In this document: positions 24,770-33,855 of the stretch, one piece after another
Layout of the letters: every line of letters begins with the position of its first letter
Numbering within the stretch: position 1 is the first letter of the stretch
Assembly (NCBI RefSeq): GCF_001905145.1
Contig: NZ_LWLB01000001.1
Span: forward strand, 558,001 to 622,000
From: Nocardiopsis sp. TSRI0078
GTDB lineage: Bacteria > Actinomycetota > Actinomycetes > Streptosporangiales > Streptosporangiaceae
Direction of reading: 5' to 3'
DNA: 64,000 nucleotides
Made by a program: the position numbers and the translations under genes
Notes under the pieces: generated by a model
The model's database searches: none
What the model was told of the DNA's origin: nothing
The model's input: only the letters and a program-made list of their open reading frames with translations

Positions 24770-25441
24770 ATGGAGACCGGAACCATTGTCATCATCGCCA
24801 TCATCGTGGTAGCGGTGGTCGTCATCGCCGGAGGAATTGCGATCGCTGCGCGGTCCTCCCTCCTTCCGGGTCGGCGCACCACCCGACTGAAGAAGCGTTT
24901 CGGCGCGGAGTACGACCACGCCGTGGAGGCCCACGGCGACGCGGCGGCCGCCGAACGCGATCTGTCCGAGCGGCTCCGCCACCGCAAGAACATGAAGCTC
25001 CGCAAGCTGAGCGACCAGCAGCGTGCGGCGCACACCGACACGTGGGCCGTGGTGCAGCAGGAGTTCGTGGACGACCCCGTCCGCTCCGTCCGCAGCGCCC
25101 GCGGTCTGGTGGAAGCGATCATGATCGATCGCGGCTATCCCGACCGCCCCGCCGACACCGGTGACACCTCGGGCTTCGAGTCGCGCCTCAGGGACCTGTC
25201 GGTGGACCATCCCGCCGCGGTCGCCGAGTTCCGCCGCGTGCACGCCTCCGGACGTCCCGTCGAGGCGGACCAGACCGGCACCGAGCACATGCGCGAGGAG
25301 CTGGTGGCCTACCGCGGACTGGTGGAGGGCCTGCTCGGCGAGCTGCCCGCCGCCGACGGCACGGACCACCGGACCGCGCCGCGGCCGAGGGCCGCGACGG
25401 ACCAGCCCCAGCGGGACCGGGGACCGAAGACACAGCGGTGA
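24770..25441 (+). CDS. Membrane-anchored protein with helical FVDDP domain
   Basis: 223 residues; ATG 24770 is preceded by AGGAGGTGGCCAC. One N-terminal TM helix (TIVIIAIIVVAVVVIAGGIA, residues 4-27), then a charged helical region rich in Arg, Glu and Ala, then WAVVQQEFVDDPVRSVRSA and AYRGLVEGLLGELP, and a basic disordered tail. The FVDDPxxxVR block and the final LxxYRxxVExL helix recur in the next gene, so the two share a domain. Such pairs are common near stress-related genes in actinomycetes, but the function is not known. Confidence 0.75.
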   Translation: METGTIVIIAIIVVAVVVIAGGIAIAARSSLLPGRRTTRLKKRFGAEYDHAVEAHGDAAAAERDLSERLRHRKNMKLRKLSDQQRAAHTDTWAVVQQEFVDDPVRSVRSARGLVEAIMIDRGYPDRPADTGDTSGFESRLRDLSVDHPAAVAEFRRVHASGRPVEADQTGTEHMREELVAYRGLVEGLLGELPAADGTDHRTAPRPRAATDQPQRDRGPKTQR

Positions 25442-25503
25442 CCGGCTCCGACGGCGCCTCAGCGCGCACGGAGCGTAAAGGACACCGACGAGAGGAGGCC
25501 GAG

Positions 25504-25962
25504 ATGGCCGAGCACGCGACACGCTTCGGAGGAAACCGGGGAACGGAACAGGACGTGTACCAGCAGGATGCGGCCGAGGTGCCCGGGCCCCGAACGGATT
25601 CCGGTGCCCCGGATGCGATGGCGGTCGACGCGCAGGTGACCGATCCGGCGCCGGGGCGCTCCACCGCCGACACCGGTCACGGGGCATGGCAGCTCGGACC
25701 GCGCGGTATGGACCCCGAAGCGGTACGCAAGCGCTGGAGCGAGGCGCAGAACAGGTTCGTCGACGATCCCCACCAGGCCGTGCGCGAGTTGGACGCACTG
25801 GCGGCGGAGGTCACCGACGCCGTGGTCGCCGAGATCGAGTCGCGCCGCTCCGCGCTCCGCGCCGCGTGGAACGACGACAGGGGCACGGACACCGAAGCGC
25901 TCCGACTGGCCCTGCGCGACTACCGCTCCTTCGTGGAGCACCTGGTCGGCGGCACCGCCTGA
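25504..25962 (+). CDS. Soluble protein sharing the FVDDP helical domain
   Basis: 152 residues; ATG 25504 with GAGGAGGCCGAG. The N-terminal 80 residues look disordered. From about residue 80: RWSEAQNRFVDDPHQAVREL, then an Arg/Ala helix and LALRDYRSFVEHLVGG. The same landmarks in the same order are in the preceding membrane-anchored protein, which suggests that the two arose by duplication and may form a membrane/cytosol pair. No enzymatic motif. Confidence 0.72.
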   Translation: MAEHATRFGGNRGTEQDVYQQDAAEVPGPRTDSGAPDAMAVDAQVTDPAPGRSTADTGHGAWQLGPRGMDPEAVRKRWSEAQNRFVDDPHQAVRELDALAAEVTDAVVAEIESRRSALRAAWNDDRGTDTEALRLALRDYRSFVEHLVGGTA

Positions 25963-25970
25963 CCGCGAAC

Positions 25971-25988
25971 GTCCGCCGTGAGGCGGAC
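25971..25988 (+). terminator. Short GC hairpin after the FVDDP gene
   Basis: GTCCGCC pairs with GGCGGAC across a GTGA tetraloop, 9 bases after the stop at 25962. Likely terminator of the two-gene unit. Confidence 0.55.
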
Positions 25989-27358
25989 CGGGCCCTCGCG
26001 TCCGGTCGGCCGCGGCCGGGGAACTCCGTTCCCCGCGCCTCGGCGACCGGCGCGGTGGCGGCTGGAGGTCCTGGTCGCATCGGGCCGGGGCCTTCGGCGT
26101 GTCCGGGGACGGGCGCGGGCGGGTCGGTCGCCGTGCGCCGCCCGCTCGGGACGGAGCCCCGGCCGCCCATGGCGCACGGATCTCGGTCTCCTTCTTCGAT
26201 TCCCGCTTTCCACCACGACGCCGTTCACCTGCCTGGTCGGCGATCAGGAATCTCATGGCACACGTCGGCGGCGTGGAAGCGACGATTCGTGTCGTTTTCG
26301 GCTGAGACTGTTCCGCGTACCCCTTGACTTTTTTCCGGTCACTTATACGCCCCTTATTTCGGCCACCGATTCATCCGCCGGATAGGCGACGTGGTCCCGA
26401 ACGAGGCACCGCTGCTCATGGCCGCGGGCCCCGTCCGGGACCGCTCTCGGCGTCGCCCGGGTGGTCGGCTCCCCCCGGACCGCCGCACCGGCCGCCTCGG
26501 GCTCTCCGCCGAGGAGCGCCTCCGCCGGGGGCGCCGGGGAGGCCATGAGGTCCGGACATCGGAGTTTCCTTCCACCGAGAGGGCGGTGCGAATACAGGGG
26601 GAAGGCCAGGAAACAACGGGAGAAATGACGTGATGACCGGGGACCTGCCTCGTCGAGAAAAGGCCCGAAATGACCGTCATCGCCTGACCGGAAATGACGC
26701 TACCACGCTGCATCCCTGCGAACGCAAGCCGTGATCACGCCTTTTTCGATTCCGGCACCGACCCGCCTCCGGAACCGTGACCGCCCCTCTCCTGGAGCAC
26801 CGCCGACCACCTCCGCGAACACGGCCCCGGCCCGTACGCGCACGTGTCCGCGTCAACGCCTGACCAGCCCGCGTTCGCGGCCTCGTGGCCCGACCCGGTC
26901 ACCGGGACCAGCGCGCCCCACCGGCTCAGTGCGTGAGGACCCCCCGGCTCCTCCGCGCGCCTGGAGCATCCGCGTGCCTGGAGCGGTGCCCTGCTGAGGT
27001 CGCCCCCCGAACAACCCCCTGCCCGGCAGGAGCCCGGAAGCGGCGCCGGTCCAGCCCCGGGCATCCCCTGGATCCCCCTCTTCCCGGGCCTCAGGCTCCC
27101 CTTCCCCCAACACCCACGGCCGCCGGCAGCGCTGTGAATCCATGGGAACGCTCCGCGACCCACAGCCGCGTCGACCGCGCCGCCACCCGGACGAACGCCG
27201 AGCGCAACGCCCTGGTAACGGTGCGGTACCGGAGAGGGCCCCGCCCGGACCGGCGACGGTAAAAAATTCCTGGATCCGCGACCGCCCAGAAGCCCTGGGA
27301 CACCGGGGAAACCTCTGGCCTGCGGCGGCGCACCCCCGACCATCCTCCGAACCGGGCG
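25989..27358. other. About 1.4-kb gap with no supportable gene
   Basis: Frames on both strands have Arg/Pro/Gly-biased composition and no ribosome sites, so I call no gene. The part near 26290-26360 is relatively AT-rich (TTGACTTTTTTCC, ACTTATACGCCCCTTATTTC) and could carry a promoter. A 60-bp stretch at 26831-26888 resembles 34010-34070. Confidence 0.5.
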
Positions 27359-27387
27359 TTGACACGCGTCACACTGTGATCCAATGT
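27359..27387 (+). promoter_or_regulatory. Promoter of the GntR/TctCBA operon
   Basis: TTGACA at 27359-27364, a 17-base spacer, then CAATGT at 27382-27387. The -35 is perfect, the -10 weak, as expected for an activated or tightly regulated promoter. Confidence 0.6.
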
Positions 27388-27409
27388 GGTTAACCGTTAA
27401 CAGTTAACC
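27388..27409 (+). promoter_or_regulatory. Palindromic operator, probably for the GntR-family regulator
   Basis: A 22-bp near-perfect palindrome built from three GTTAAC-type blocks (GGTTAAC, GTTAAC, GTTAACC) lies directly after the -10 and 11 bp before the regulator's start codon. It is the only AT-rich inverted repeat in the area, and its position over the transcription start suits autorepression. FCD-type GntR proteins bind short palindromes of this type. Confidence 0.65.
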
Positions 27410-27420
27410 GAAAGGAAACC

Positions 27421-28089
27421 ATGTCGGAGATCCTGCCCATCAAGCAGCAGGCACTGGGCGACAAGGTCGCCGGCGAACTCCGGCGCCTGATCATCACGGG
27501 ACGCTACGCACCCGGGACGTCGCTGGTGGAGGGCCATCTGGCCGAACAGTTCGGGCTGAGCCGGGGGCCGATCCGCGACGCCCTCAAGCTCCTGGCCTCC
27601 GAGGGGCTCATCGACACCAACCGCCGCAGCGCCACGGTCGTGGGGCTGGACGGAGACGACATCGACGAGCTGTTCTCCCTGCGCGGTTCCCTGGAGCGGC
27701 TGGCGCTGGAGATCAGCCTCGACCGCGACCGCGCCGGGCTGAGCGCCGGGCTCCAGGAGCCCCTGCGACAGATGCGCAAGGCCCGCGAGGACCGCGATCC
27801 CGACGCCTTCACCGCCGCCGACGTGCGCTTCCACTCGGTTTTCTACGAAACCGCCGGGCACCGGCGCCTCGCCGACGTGTGGGCCCAGTACCGGCCGACC
27901 ATCGAGGTGCTCCTGCTGGCGTCCAACGAGCGCTACGAGGACCTCGGACCCTCCGTCACCGCACACGAGGTCCTGGCCGGGCTGGTCGAGTCCGGCGGCA
28001 CCGAGGCCGTGTTCGCGGAGCTGCGCGAGCACCTGGACAACGCCCGGCTCCGACTGCGTACGCCCTACACCCGCCCCGGCACCGACTGA
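27421..28089 (+). CDS. GntR-family transcriptional regulator, FCD subfamily
   Basis: 222 residues; ATG 27421 with GAAAGGAAACC. Residues 10-75 form the winged helix (LRRLIITGRYAPGTSLVEGH, then SRGPIRDALKLLASEGLI); the rest is the all-helical FCD effector domain, with the metal/ligand residues typical of the group (Asp and His in AADVRFHSVFYE, and a later His in HEVLAGLVE). It is the first gene of a catabolic operon with its own operator upstream, so it should respond to the transported acid or a breakdown product. Confidence 0.9.
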   Translation: MSEILPIKQQALGDKVAGELRRLIITGRYAPGTSLVEGHLAEQFGLSRGPIRDALKLLASEGLIDTNRRSATVVGLDGDDIDELFSLRGSLERLALEISLDRDRAGLSAGLQEPLRQMRKAREDRDPDAFTAADVRFHSVFYETAGHRRLADVWAQYRPTIEVLLLASNERYEDLGPSVTAHEVLAGLVESGGTEAVFAELREHLDNARLRLRTPYTRPGTD

Positions 28090-28177
28090 GCCGACGGCTC
28101 CGCACCACCATCCCTCGGCTCACGTCCCGCAACCCAAGACACACGGAGCCGAACCACCGAGCGATCCGGAGAACACC

Positions 28178-29149
28178 ATGCGTTCCACCACCTTCCGCCT
28201 GACGGCCGCCGCACTGGCCGTCACAGCGCTCACCGCGGGCTGCGCGGACAGGGGCGGTGTCAGCGAGGACACGACCGACTACCCCAGCCAGGACATCACG
28301 CTCGTCGTGCCCTACGACGCGGGCGGCGCCTCCGACCTGGCGGCGCGCACCCTGGCCGCCGAGATGGAGGAGTCCCTCGGGCAGAGCATCATCGTGGAGA
28401 ACCGCAGCGGCGGCGCCGGATCCGTCGGACTGCAGGACCTCGCCGGCCGCGCCGCCGACGGGTACAGCATCGGGTACCTGCCGGTCGAGACGGTGATGCT
28501 CGGCTACCAGGGCTACGACGTGGACCCGGCCGACTACGACCTCGTGGGGCAGATGGTCTCGGTCCCCGCCACCATCGCCGTCCCCGCGGACAGCCCCCAC
28601 GAGACCCTCGACGACCTGGTGAAAGCCGCCAAGGAGGACCCCGACTCCGTCACGGTCTCCAACTCGGGCGCGGGCTCGATCTGGGAGGCCGCCACCCGCG
28701 AACTCGGCGCGACCGCGGACGCGGAGTTCCGCCCCGTCCCGTTCGACGGCGGCGCGCCCGCCGTCACCGCCGCCGTCGGCGAACAGGTGGACGCGGTCGT
28801 GGCGGGCATCTCCGAGACCGCTCCCGCGCACGAGGAGGGTCAGCTCCGCGTGCTCGCCGTCTTCGACTCCGAGCCCTCCGAGGCGCTGCCCGACGTGGAG
28901 ACGGCCGGCGAGCAGGGAGTCGACGTGGTGATCGGCGGCTGGGGCGGCATCGGCGCTCCGGCGGGTGTGCCCGAGGAGGTGCTGGACAAGCTGGAGGAGG
29001 CCTTCTCGGCCGCCGCGGAATCCGAGGAGTTCCGCACCATCATCAGCGACTCCGGCAACATCCCCGTCAACGTCCCCGCCGGGGAGTTCGCGGAGTTCGT
29101 CGAGTCCGAGCACGCCCGCTTCGAGCAGTTGCTCGGGGACGAGGGCTGA
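28178..29149 (+). CDS. tctC: TctC/Bug-type substrate-binding lipoprotein
   Basis: 323 residues. A signal peptide ends in the lipobox TAGCAD, so the protein is anchored outside the cell. Mature protein: YPSQDITLVVPYDAGGASDL, the usual Bug/TctC N-terminal strand with the AGGxxD carboxylate-binding loop; IIVENRSGGAGSVGLQDLA; and the C-terminal GWGGIGAPAGVPEEVLDKLE. These are family hallmarks of the periplasmic (here lipid-anchored) receptor of tripartite tricarboxylate transporters. Ligand is probably a carboxylate or sugar acid. Followed at once by tctB and tctA. Confidence 0.92.
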   Translation: MRSTTFRLTAAALAVTALTAGCADRGGVSEDTTDYPSQDITLVVPYDAGGASDLAARTLAAEMEESLGQSIIVENRSGGAGSVGLQDLAGRAADGYSIGYLPVETVMLGYQGYDVDPADYDLVGQMVSVPATIAVPADSPHETLDDLVKAAKEDPDSVTVSNSGAGSIWEAATRELGATADAEFRPVPFDGGAPAVTAAVGEQVDAVVAGISETAPAHEEGQLRVLAVFDSEPSEALPDVETAGEQGVDVVIGGWGGIGAPAGVPEEVLDKLEEAFSAAAESEEFRTIISDSGNIPVNVPAGEFAEFVESEHARFEQLLGDEG

Positions 29150-29154
29150 TCGCC

Positions 29155-29658
29155 GTGTCCGATCCCCGGACCGGGCCGGGCGCGCCGCCCGCCGAGGAGG
29201 CGGCGCGCCCCGGGTCCCGCACACGCGAGCTGGTCCCGGCCGCGGCCGGCGCCGTACTCGGCCTCGGCGCGTTCGCACTGGCCCTCCAGATTCCCGAGGG
29301 GGCCCGACTCACCCAGTTCAGCCCGCGCTGGTGGCCCGAGGTCCTCTCCCTGGCGCTGGTCGGGCTGGGCCTCGCCCACGGTGCCGTCTCACTGCTGCGC
29401 CCGCGGGGCGCGGAGGAGGAGGCCCCGGAACCCTCCACCCGCTCGGGGGCCCTGCGGCTGCTCTCCATGCTGGCGGCCGTCGCGGGCTACGGAGTGCTCT
29501 GGTACTTCGTCGACTTCCGGGTGTCCACGGCGATCCTGGTCGCCGCGCTGGCCTTTCTCGGCGGCGGACGCGGCTGGAAGGCGCTCATCGCCTTCCCGGT
29601 CGTGGTCACCGCTGTCCTGTACCTGCTGTTCGGCGTCTTGCTGAGGGTGCCACTATGA
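29155..29658 (+). CDS. tctB: TctB small membrane subunit
   Basis: 167 residues from GTG 29155, 5 bp after the receptor gene. Four TM helices are expected; visible are LVPAAAGAVLGLGAFALALQ, PEVLSLALVGLGLAHGAVSL, LLSMLAAVAGYGVLWYFVDF and AFPVVVTAVLYLLFGVLL. The FSPRWWPEVL-type stretch is usual at the first loop of TctB. It forms the small permease subunit with TctA. Its stop overlaps the tctA start (ATGA). Confidence 0.88.
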   Translation: MSDPRTGPGAPPAEEAARPGSRTRELVPAAAGAVLGLGAFALALQIPEGARLTQFSPRWWPEVLSLALVGLGLAHGAVSLLRPRGAEEEAPEPSTRSGALRLLSMLAAVAGYGVLWYFVDFRVSTAILVAALAFLGGGRGWKALIAFPVVVTAVLYLLFGVLLRVPL

Positions 29659-31166
29659 GTCCGCTCGTCGAGGGCTTCAGCGCGCTGCTGGACCCCACCG
29701 TGCTGCTGTGCATCGCCGCCGGCGCCCTGCTGGGCATGCTGGTCGGCGCCTTCCCCGGTGTCACCGCGACCATGACGGTCGCCCTGGCCAGTGGCTTCAC
29801 CCTCTCGCTGGACCCGCTGCCGGGTCTGGCGGTACTGCTGACGATCTACGTCTCCGCCAACTTCGGCGACCGCGTCCCCGCCATCCTCGTCAACACCCCG
29901 GGGACGCCGGCCTCCATCGCCACCACCTTCGACGGCTACGCGATGGCGCGCCAGGGCCGGGCCGGACTGGCGCTGACCTCGTCCGCCTTCGCCTCGGCCT
30001 GGGGCACGCTGGTCGGCGTCGTCCTGCTGATGGTCGCCGCCATCCCGCTGTCCCGCCTGGCGCTCAACTTCGGTCCCGCCGAGATGTTCGCGCTGGTGGT
30101 GTTCGGCCTGACGATGATGATCGGCGTGTCCGGGGGCAAGGTCCTCAAGGGGCTCGTCGCGGGCGTGCTCGGCCTGCTGCTGGCGACGGTGGGACGCGAT
30201 CCCATCACCGGGACCCCGCGCTTCACCTTCGGGCTCGCGGAGCTGTCGGACGGCATCCCGTTCATCGCGGCCATCATCGGCCTCTTCGGCATCGCCGAGG
30301 TCATGAACCAGATCCTCACCCACCGCCGGGGAGCCGCCTCCAAGCCGATCACCGACTTCGGAAGGTGGTTTCCCCGCCGCTCCGACTGGCGCACCATGCT
30401 CAAGCCGATGGCCATCGGCAGCGGAGTGGGCGGCGTCGTCGGCGTGGTCCCCGCCACCGGCGGCGACATCGCGGGGATCCTCGGCTGGGACCAGGCCCGG
30501 CGCGCGTCCAGGCGGCCGGAGGAGTTCGGCAGGGGCTCACTGGAGGGCATCACCGCCGCCGACACCTCCTCCAACGCCACGCTCGGCGGCTCCGTCACGA
30601 CCACGCTCGCGCTGGGGCTGCCCGGCGACTCGGTGATGGCGGTGATGATCGGCTCGATGGTCGTCTGGGGCATCCAGCCCGGACCGTCCCTGTTCGCCAA
30701 CCAGCCCGACCTGGTGTACAGCATCGCCGGGATCATGCTCGTGGCGACGGTGCTGGCGCTGGTCGTGAGCGTCCTGCGGATGCGGGGCGTGGCCAGGCTC
30801 CTGGAACTGCCCCAGCACTTCCTGTGGGCCGTCATCCTCGTGTTCTGCATGGTCGGCACCTACGCCGTCAACAACAGCGTCTTCGACGTGGCCGTGATGC
30901 TCGTGTTCGGCCTCCTCGGCCTGTTCCTGCGCCGCTTCGGCATCCCCCCGGGGCCGGTCGTCCTCGGCCTGATCCTGGGCTCGCTCGCCGAGGGCAACCT
31001 GCGCCGGGCACTGGAGATCGGCGGTGTCGGCACCATCGCCACCAGCCCGATCGCCGTGGCCCTGCTCGTGGTCAGCGCCGTGGCCCTCGCCGCCCCGCCG
31101 CTGCGCTCCGCCTGGCGCCGCCGCCATCCCCGCGAGGACCGCGGGACCCCCACGCCCACCGCGTGA
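29655..31166 (+). CDS. tctA: TctA large permease subunit
   Basis: 503 residues with about eleven TM helices. Family motifs: GMLVGAFPGVTATMTVAL near residue 30, YVSANFGDRVPAILVNTPGT near 65-90, and the second GxxxGxxPGxGG-like repeat GVGGVVGVVPATGGDIAG near 260. These two glycine/proline loops form the substrate site. The protein drives uptake by cation symport with TctB and TctC. Full length for the family. Confidence 0.93.
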   Translation: MSPLVEGFSALLDPTVLLCIAAGALLGMLVGAFPGVTATMTVALASGFTLSLDPLPGLAVLLTIYVSANFGDRVPAILVNTPGTPASIATTFDGYAMARQGRAGLALTSSAFASAWGTLVGVVLLMVAAIPLSRLALNFGPAEMFALVVFGLTMMIGVSGGKVLKGLVAGVLGLLLATVGRDPITGTPRFTFGLAELSDGIPFIAAIIGLFGIAEVMNQILTHRRGAASKPITDFGRWFPRRSDWRTMLKPMAIGSGVGGVVGVVPATGGDIAGILGWDQARRASRRPEEFGRGSLEGITAADTSSNATLGGSVTTTLALGLPGDSVMAVMIGSMVVWGIQPGPSLFANQPDLVYSIAGIMLVATVLALVVSVLRMRGVARLLELPQHFLWAVILVFCMVGTYAVNNSVFDVAVMLVFGLLGLFLRRFGIPPGPVVLGLILGSLAEGNLRRALEIGGVGTIATSPIAVALLVVSAVALAAPPLRSAWRRRHPREDRGTPTPTA

Positions 31167-31217
31167 CTCCTCCTCCGATTCCCACCGCACGCCCTCTTCC
31201 CTAAGGAGAACCCGCCC

Positions 31218-32087
31218 ATGCCCGCCCATGCACAGGTGATCACCGCCCTGCCCACACCGTTCACCGCGAACGAGGAACTCGACACAGGAGCCGTCCGGGA
31301 CCTGGTCACCGCGGTACGCGACCGGGGCGCGGACGGGGTCTTCGCCGCGGGGACCACCGGCGAGTTCACCGCCCTGGACGACGACGAGCGCCTGCAGGTC
31401 GTGCGGATCGCGCTGGAGGTGTTCGGTCCCGACGGCGTCTACGCGCACGTGGGCGCGGCGGCCCCCCGGCAGGCCGAGCGCCTCGCCCGGGCGGCGGTCT
31501 CCTCCGGTGCCCGCCGCCTGGCGGCCGTCACCCCCTTCTTCCTGCCCGCGCCCGAGGACGCTCTGCTGCGCTACTACGAGCGGATCGTGGCCGCGGCCGG
31601 AGACGCCGAGGTCCACGCCTACCTGTTCCGGGTCCGCTCCACGACCCCCGCTCCCCCGTCGGTGCTGCGGCGCCTGGCGGAGGTGGGCGTACGCGGCGTC
31701 AAGATCAGCGGGGAGAGCGACGATTCCGTCCGCTCCTATCTGGAGGCCGCGCCCGGGGGCTTCTCCGTCCTGTCCGGGAACGACGTCGCCTTCGGGGAAC
31801 TCGTCCGCGCCGGGGGCACGGGCGTGGTGTCCGGCGTCTCCTCGGTCTTCCCCAAGCCGTTCGTCACCCTGCGCGACGCCCTGCGCGCCGGGGACCGGGA
31901 GGGCGCCGCGGCGGCGGGACCGCTCGTGGAGCGCGCGGTCGCCGCGGTCAAGGGGGGCAGCATCCCCCACCTCAAGGCGGGACTGGATGTCCAGGGGCTG
32001 TCCGCCGGCCCCGCCCGCGTGTGCGAGGGGCGTGTGAGCGCCGAGGACCTCGACGTGCTCAGGGAGACCGCGCGAGCCCTGTCCTGA
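31218..32087 (+). CDS. DapA-family aldolase/dehydratase of the sugar-acid operon
   Basis: 289 residues, AAGGAG upstream of ATG 31218. A TIM-barrel enzyme of the DHDPS/N-acetylneuraminate lyase superfamily: GTTGE at 45-49 binds the keto-acid carboxylate, Tyr135 and Arg140 in YLFRVRS match the catalytic Tyr and Arg of the YNxPGR motif, and Lys162 in VKISGES is the Schiff-base lysine. It lacks the YN(V/I)P sequence of true DHDPS, so a lysine-biosynthesis role is unlikely; with TctCBA and a ketose-type kinase a catabolic aldolase or dehydratase acting on a keto-deoxy acid is more likely. Substrate not determined. Confidence 0.88.
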   Translation: MPAHAQVITALPTPFTANEELDTGAVRDLVTAVRDRGADGVFAAGTTGEFTALDDDERLQVVRIALEVFGPDGVYAHVGAAAPRQAERLARAAVSSGARRLAAVTPFFLPAPEDALLRYYERIVAAAGDAEVHAYLFRVRSTTPAPPSVLRRLAEVGVRGVKISGESDDSVRSYLEAAPGGFSVLSGNDVAFGELVRAGGTGVVSGVSSVFPKPFVTLRDALRAGDREGAAAAGPLVERAVAAVKGGSIPHLKAGLDVQGLSAGPARVCEGRVSAEDLDVLRETARALS

Positions 32088-32139
32088 GGCACCGCCCCGG
32101 CGCGGCCGAGCGCCCGTCCGCCCAACGAACGAGAGACGA

Positions 32140-33855
32140 GTGAGTGACGTGGCACCGAAGAAGATCATCAACCGCCCTGAGGACTTCGTCGACGAGGTGA
32201 CGGAGTCCCTGCTGTTGGCACATCCGGACCGGCTGAGGGCGGCGACGGCCGACCGGCGAGCGCTCGTGCGCGCCGACGCGCCCGTTCCCGGGCGGGTCGG
32301 GATCGTCACCGGGGGCGGGTCGGGCCACATGCCCCTGTTCCTCGGATACGTCGGCCAGGGGCTCGCCACGGGTGTCGCGGTGGGCAACGTCTTCTCCTCT
32401 CCGTCCGCGGAGCAGATCGCCGCGGCCACGCGGGCCTGCGACGGCGGTGCCGGGGTGCTGTACCTGTACGGCAACTACGGCGGTGACGTCTACAACTTCG
32501 ACCTCGCCGCGGACGTCGTCGCCGCCGAGGACATCGCGACCGCGACCGTGCTGGGCACCGACGACGTGCTCTCCGCGCCCCGGGGCAGGGAGGAGACCCG
32601 CCGGGGCGTGGCCGGTCTGTTCTTCGCCTACAAGACCGCCGGTGCCGCCGCGGAGCGGGGCGACGCCCTCCCGGACGTGCGCGCCGTCGCCCAGCGCACC
32701 GTCGACGCCACCCGGACGATGGGCGTGGGACTGTCGCCGACCATCCTGCCCACCACCGGCACGCCGACGTTCACGCTGGGCGAGGACGAGATGGAGGTGG
32801 GGATCGGCATCCACGGCGAGCCCGGCAGCCACCGCGGCGCCCTGGAGACCGCCGACGAGATCACCGACCGCTTCCTGGAGGAGATCCTGGGTGAGCTGGA
32901 GCCCTCCGCCGGGGACAGGGTCGCGGTCCTGGTCAACGGCCTGGGCGCCACGCCCCTGGAGGAGCTGTACCTGGTCTACCGCAGGGTGCACCGGGTCCTG
33001 GAGGAGCGCGGGGTCACCATCCACCGGCGCTACGTCGGCGAGTTCGCCACCAGCCTGGAGATGGCCGGCGCCTCGGTGTCCGTCCTGCTGCTCGACGGCG
33101 AGCTCGCCGAGCTGGTCGACGCCCCGGCCGCGTCGCCGTTCTTCTCGCAGGGGAGCACGGAGACCCCGGCCGCTCGGGGCGGCGCCGTGCCGGAGGAGGC
33201 GGCCCCCTCCTCCGGCACGGCGCCCGCCGTCCGGACCACGGGCACGCCCAGCGCCCTGCGGTCGCTGCTCGTCGGGGCGATGGAGCGCATGCCCGCGCAC
33301 GCGGAGGAGCTGCGGGACCTGGACGCCAGGCTCGGGGACGGGGATCTGGGGGTGACCGTCGCCTCCGGTGCCGAGGCGGTGCGCGCGGCGCTGCTGGGCC
33401 TGCCCGAGGACGTGCACCACGCGGACGTACTCCGCACGGCCGGGACCGCGTTCGCCTCGGCCAACCCCTCCACCTTCGCCGCGCTGGTGGGCACGGGTCT
33501 GATCGCGGCCGCCGCCGACACCGAGGACCTTCCGGAGCTCTCCGCGGGAGACGCGGCGCGGATCACGGGGGCCGTGTGCCGGCGCGTGCGGGAACGGGGC
33601 GGTGCCCGGCCGGGCGACAAGACGTTCGTCGACGTGCTCGTTCCGCTGGAGGGAGCCCTCGCCGGGGCCCGGGACCCGGGACGCGCGGCCGACGACGCGG
33701 TCGCCGTCGCCGCACGCGTCGTCGACGAGACCAGCGGCCTGACGTCGGCGAAGGGCCGCGCCGCCTGGGTGGGCGAACGCGGGACCGGTGAGCGGGACCC
33801 GGGCTCGGTCGCCCTGCTGCGTTTCCTGGAGGAGCTGCGCCGCCTGCTCGCCTGA
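32140..33855 (+). CDS. Fused DhaK-DhaL dihydroxyacetone/ketose kinase (ATP type)
   Basis: 571 residues from GTG 32140. N-terminal DhaK part (1-350): GGGSGH at 58-63 and His225 in GIGIHGEPG, the residue that binds the ketone covalently as a hemiaminal. C-terminal DhaL part (about 370-571): DLDARLGDGDLGVTV with the Mg-binding Asp triad, and ANPSTFAALVGTG where other DhaL domains have a GGSSG-like loop. A linker rich in Ser/Pro/Ala joins them. The fused layout is that of ATP-dependent DHA kinases and of tetrulose (erythrulose) kinases. As last gene of the operon it probably phosphorylates a short ketose made from the imported acid. Confidence 0.9.
   Translation: MSDVAPKKIINRPEDFVDEVTESLLLAHPDRLRAATADRRALVRADAPVPGRVGIVTGGGSGHMPLFLGYVGQGLATGVAVGNVFSSPSAEQIAAATRACDGGAGVLYLYGNYGGDVYNFDLAADVVAAEDIATATVLGTDDVLSAPRGREETRRGVAGLFFAYKTAGAAAERGDALPDVRAVAQRTVDATRTMGVGLSPTILPTTGTPTFTLGEDEMEVGIGIHGEPGSHRGALETADEITDRFLEEILGELEPSAGDRVAVLVNGLGATPLEELYLVYRRVHRVLEERGVTIHRRYVGEFATSLEMAGASVSVLLLDGELAELVDAPAASPFFSQGSTETPAARGGAVPEEAAPSSGTAPAVRTTGTPSALRSLLVGAMERMPAHAEELRDLDARLGDGDLGVTVASGAEAVRAALLGLPEDVHHADVLRTAGTAFASANPSTFAALVGTGLIAAAADTEDLPELSAGDAARITGAVCRRVRERGGARPGDKTFVDVLVPLEGALAGARDPGRAADDAVAVAARVVDETSGLTSAKGRAAWVGERGTGERDPGSVALLRFLEELRRLLA

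Noticed and set aside
26735-27343. Open frames on both strands in the 1.4-kb gap before the GntR gene
   Set aside because: Composition dominated by Arg, Gly and Pro, no ribosome sites and no recognisable motif.
31218-32087. Calling the DapA-family gene dapA (lysine biosynthesis)
   Set aside because: The YNxPGR motif is changed to YLFRVRS and the gene sits in a transporter/kinase operon, so a catabolic relative is more likely.
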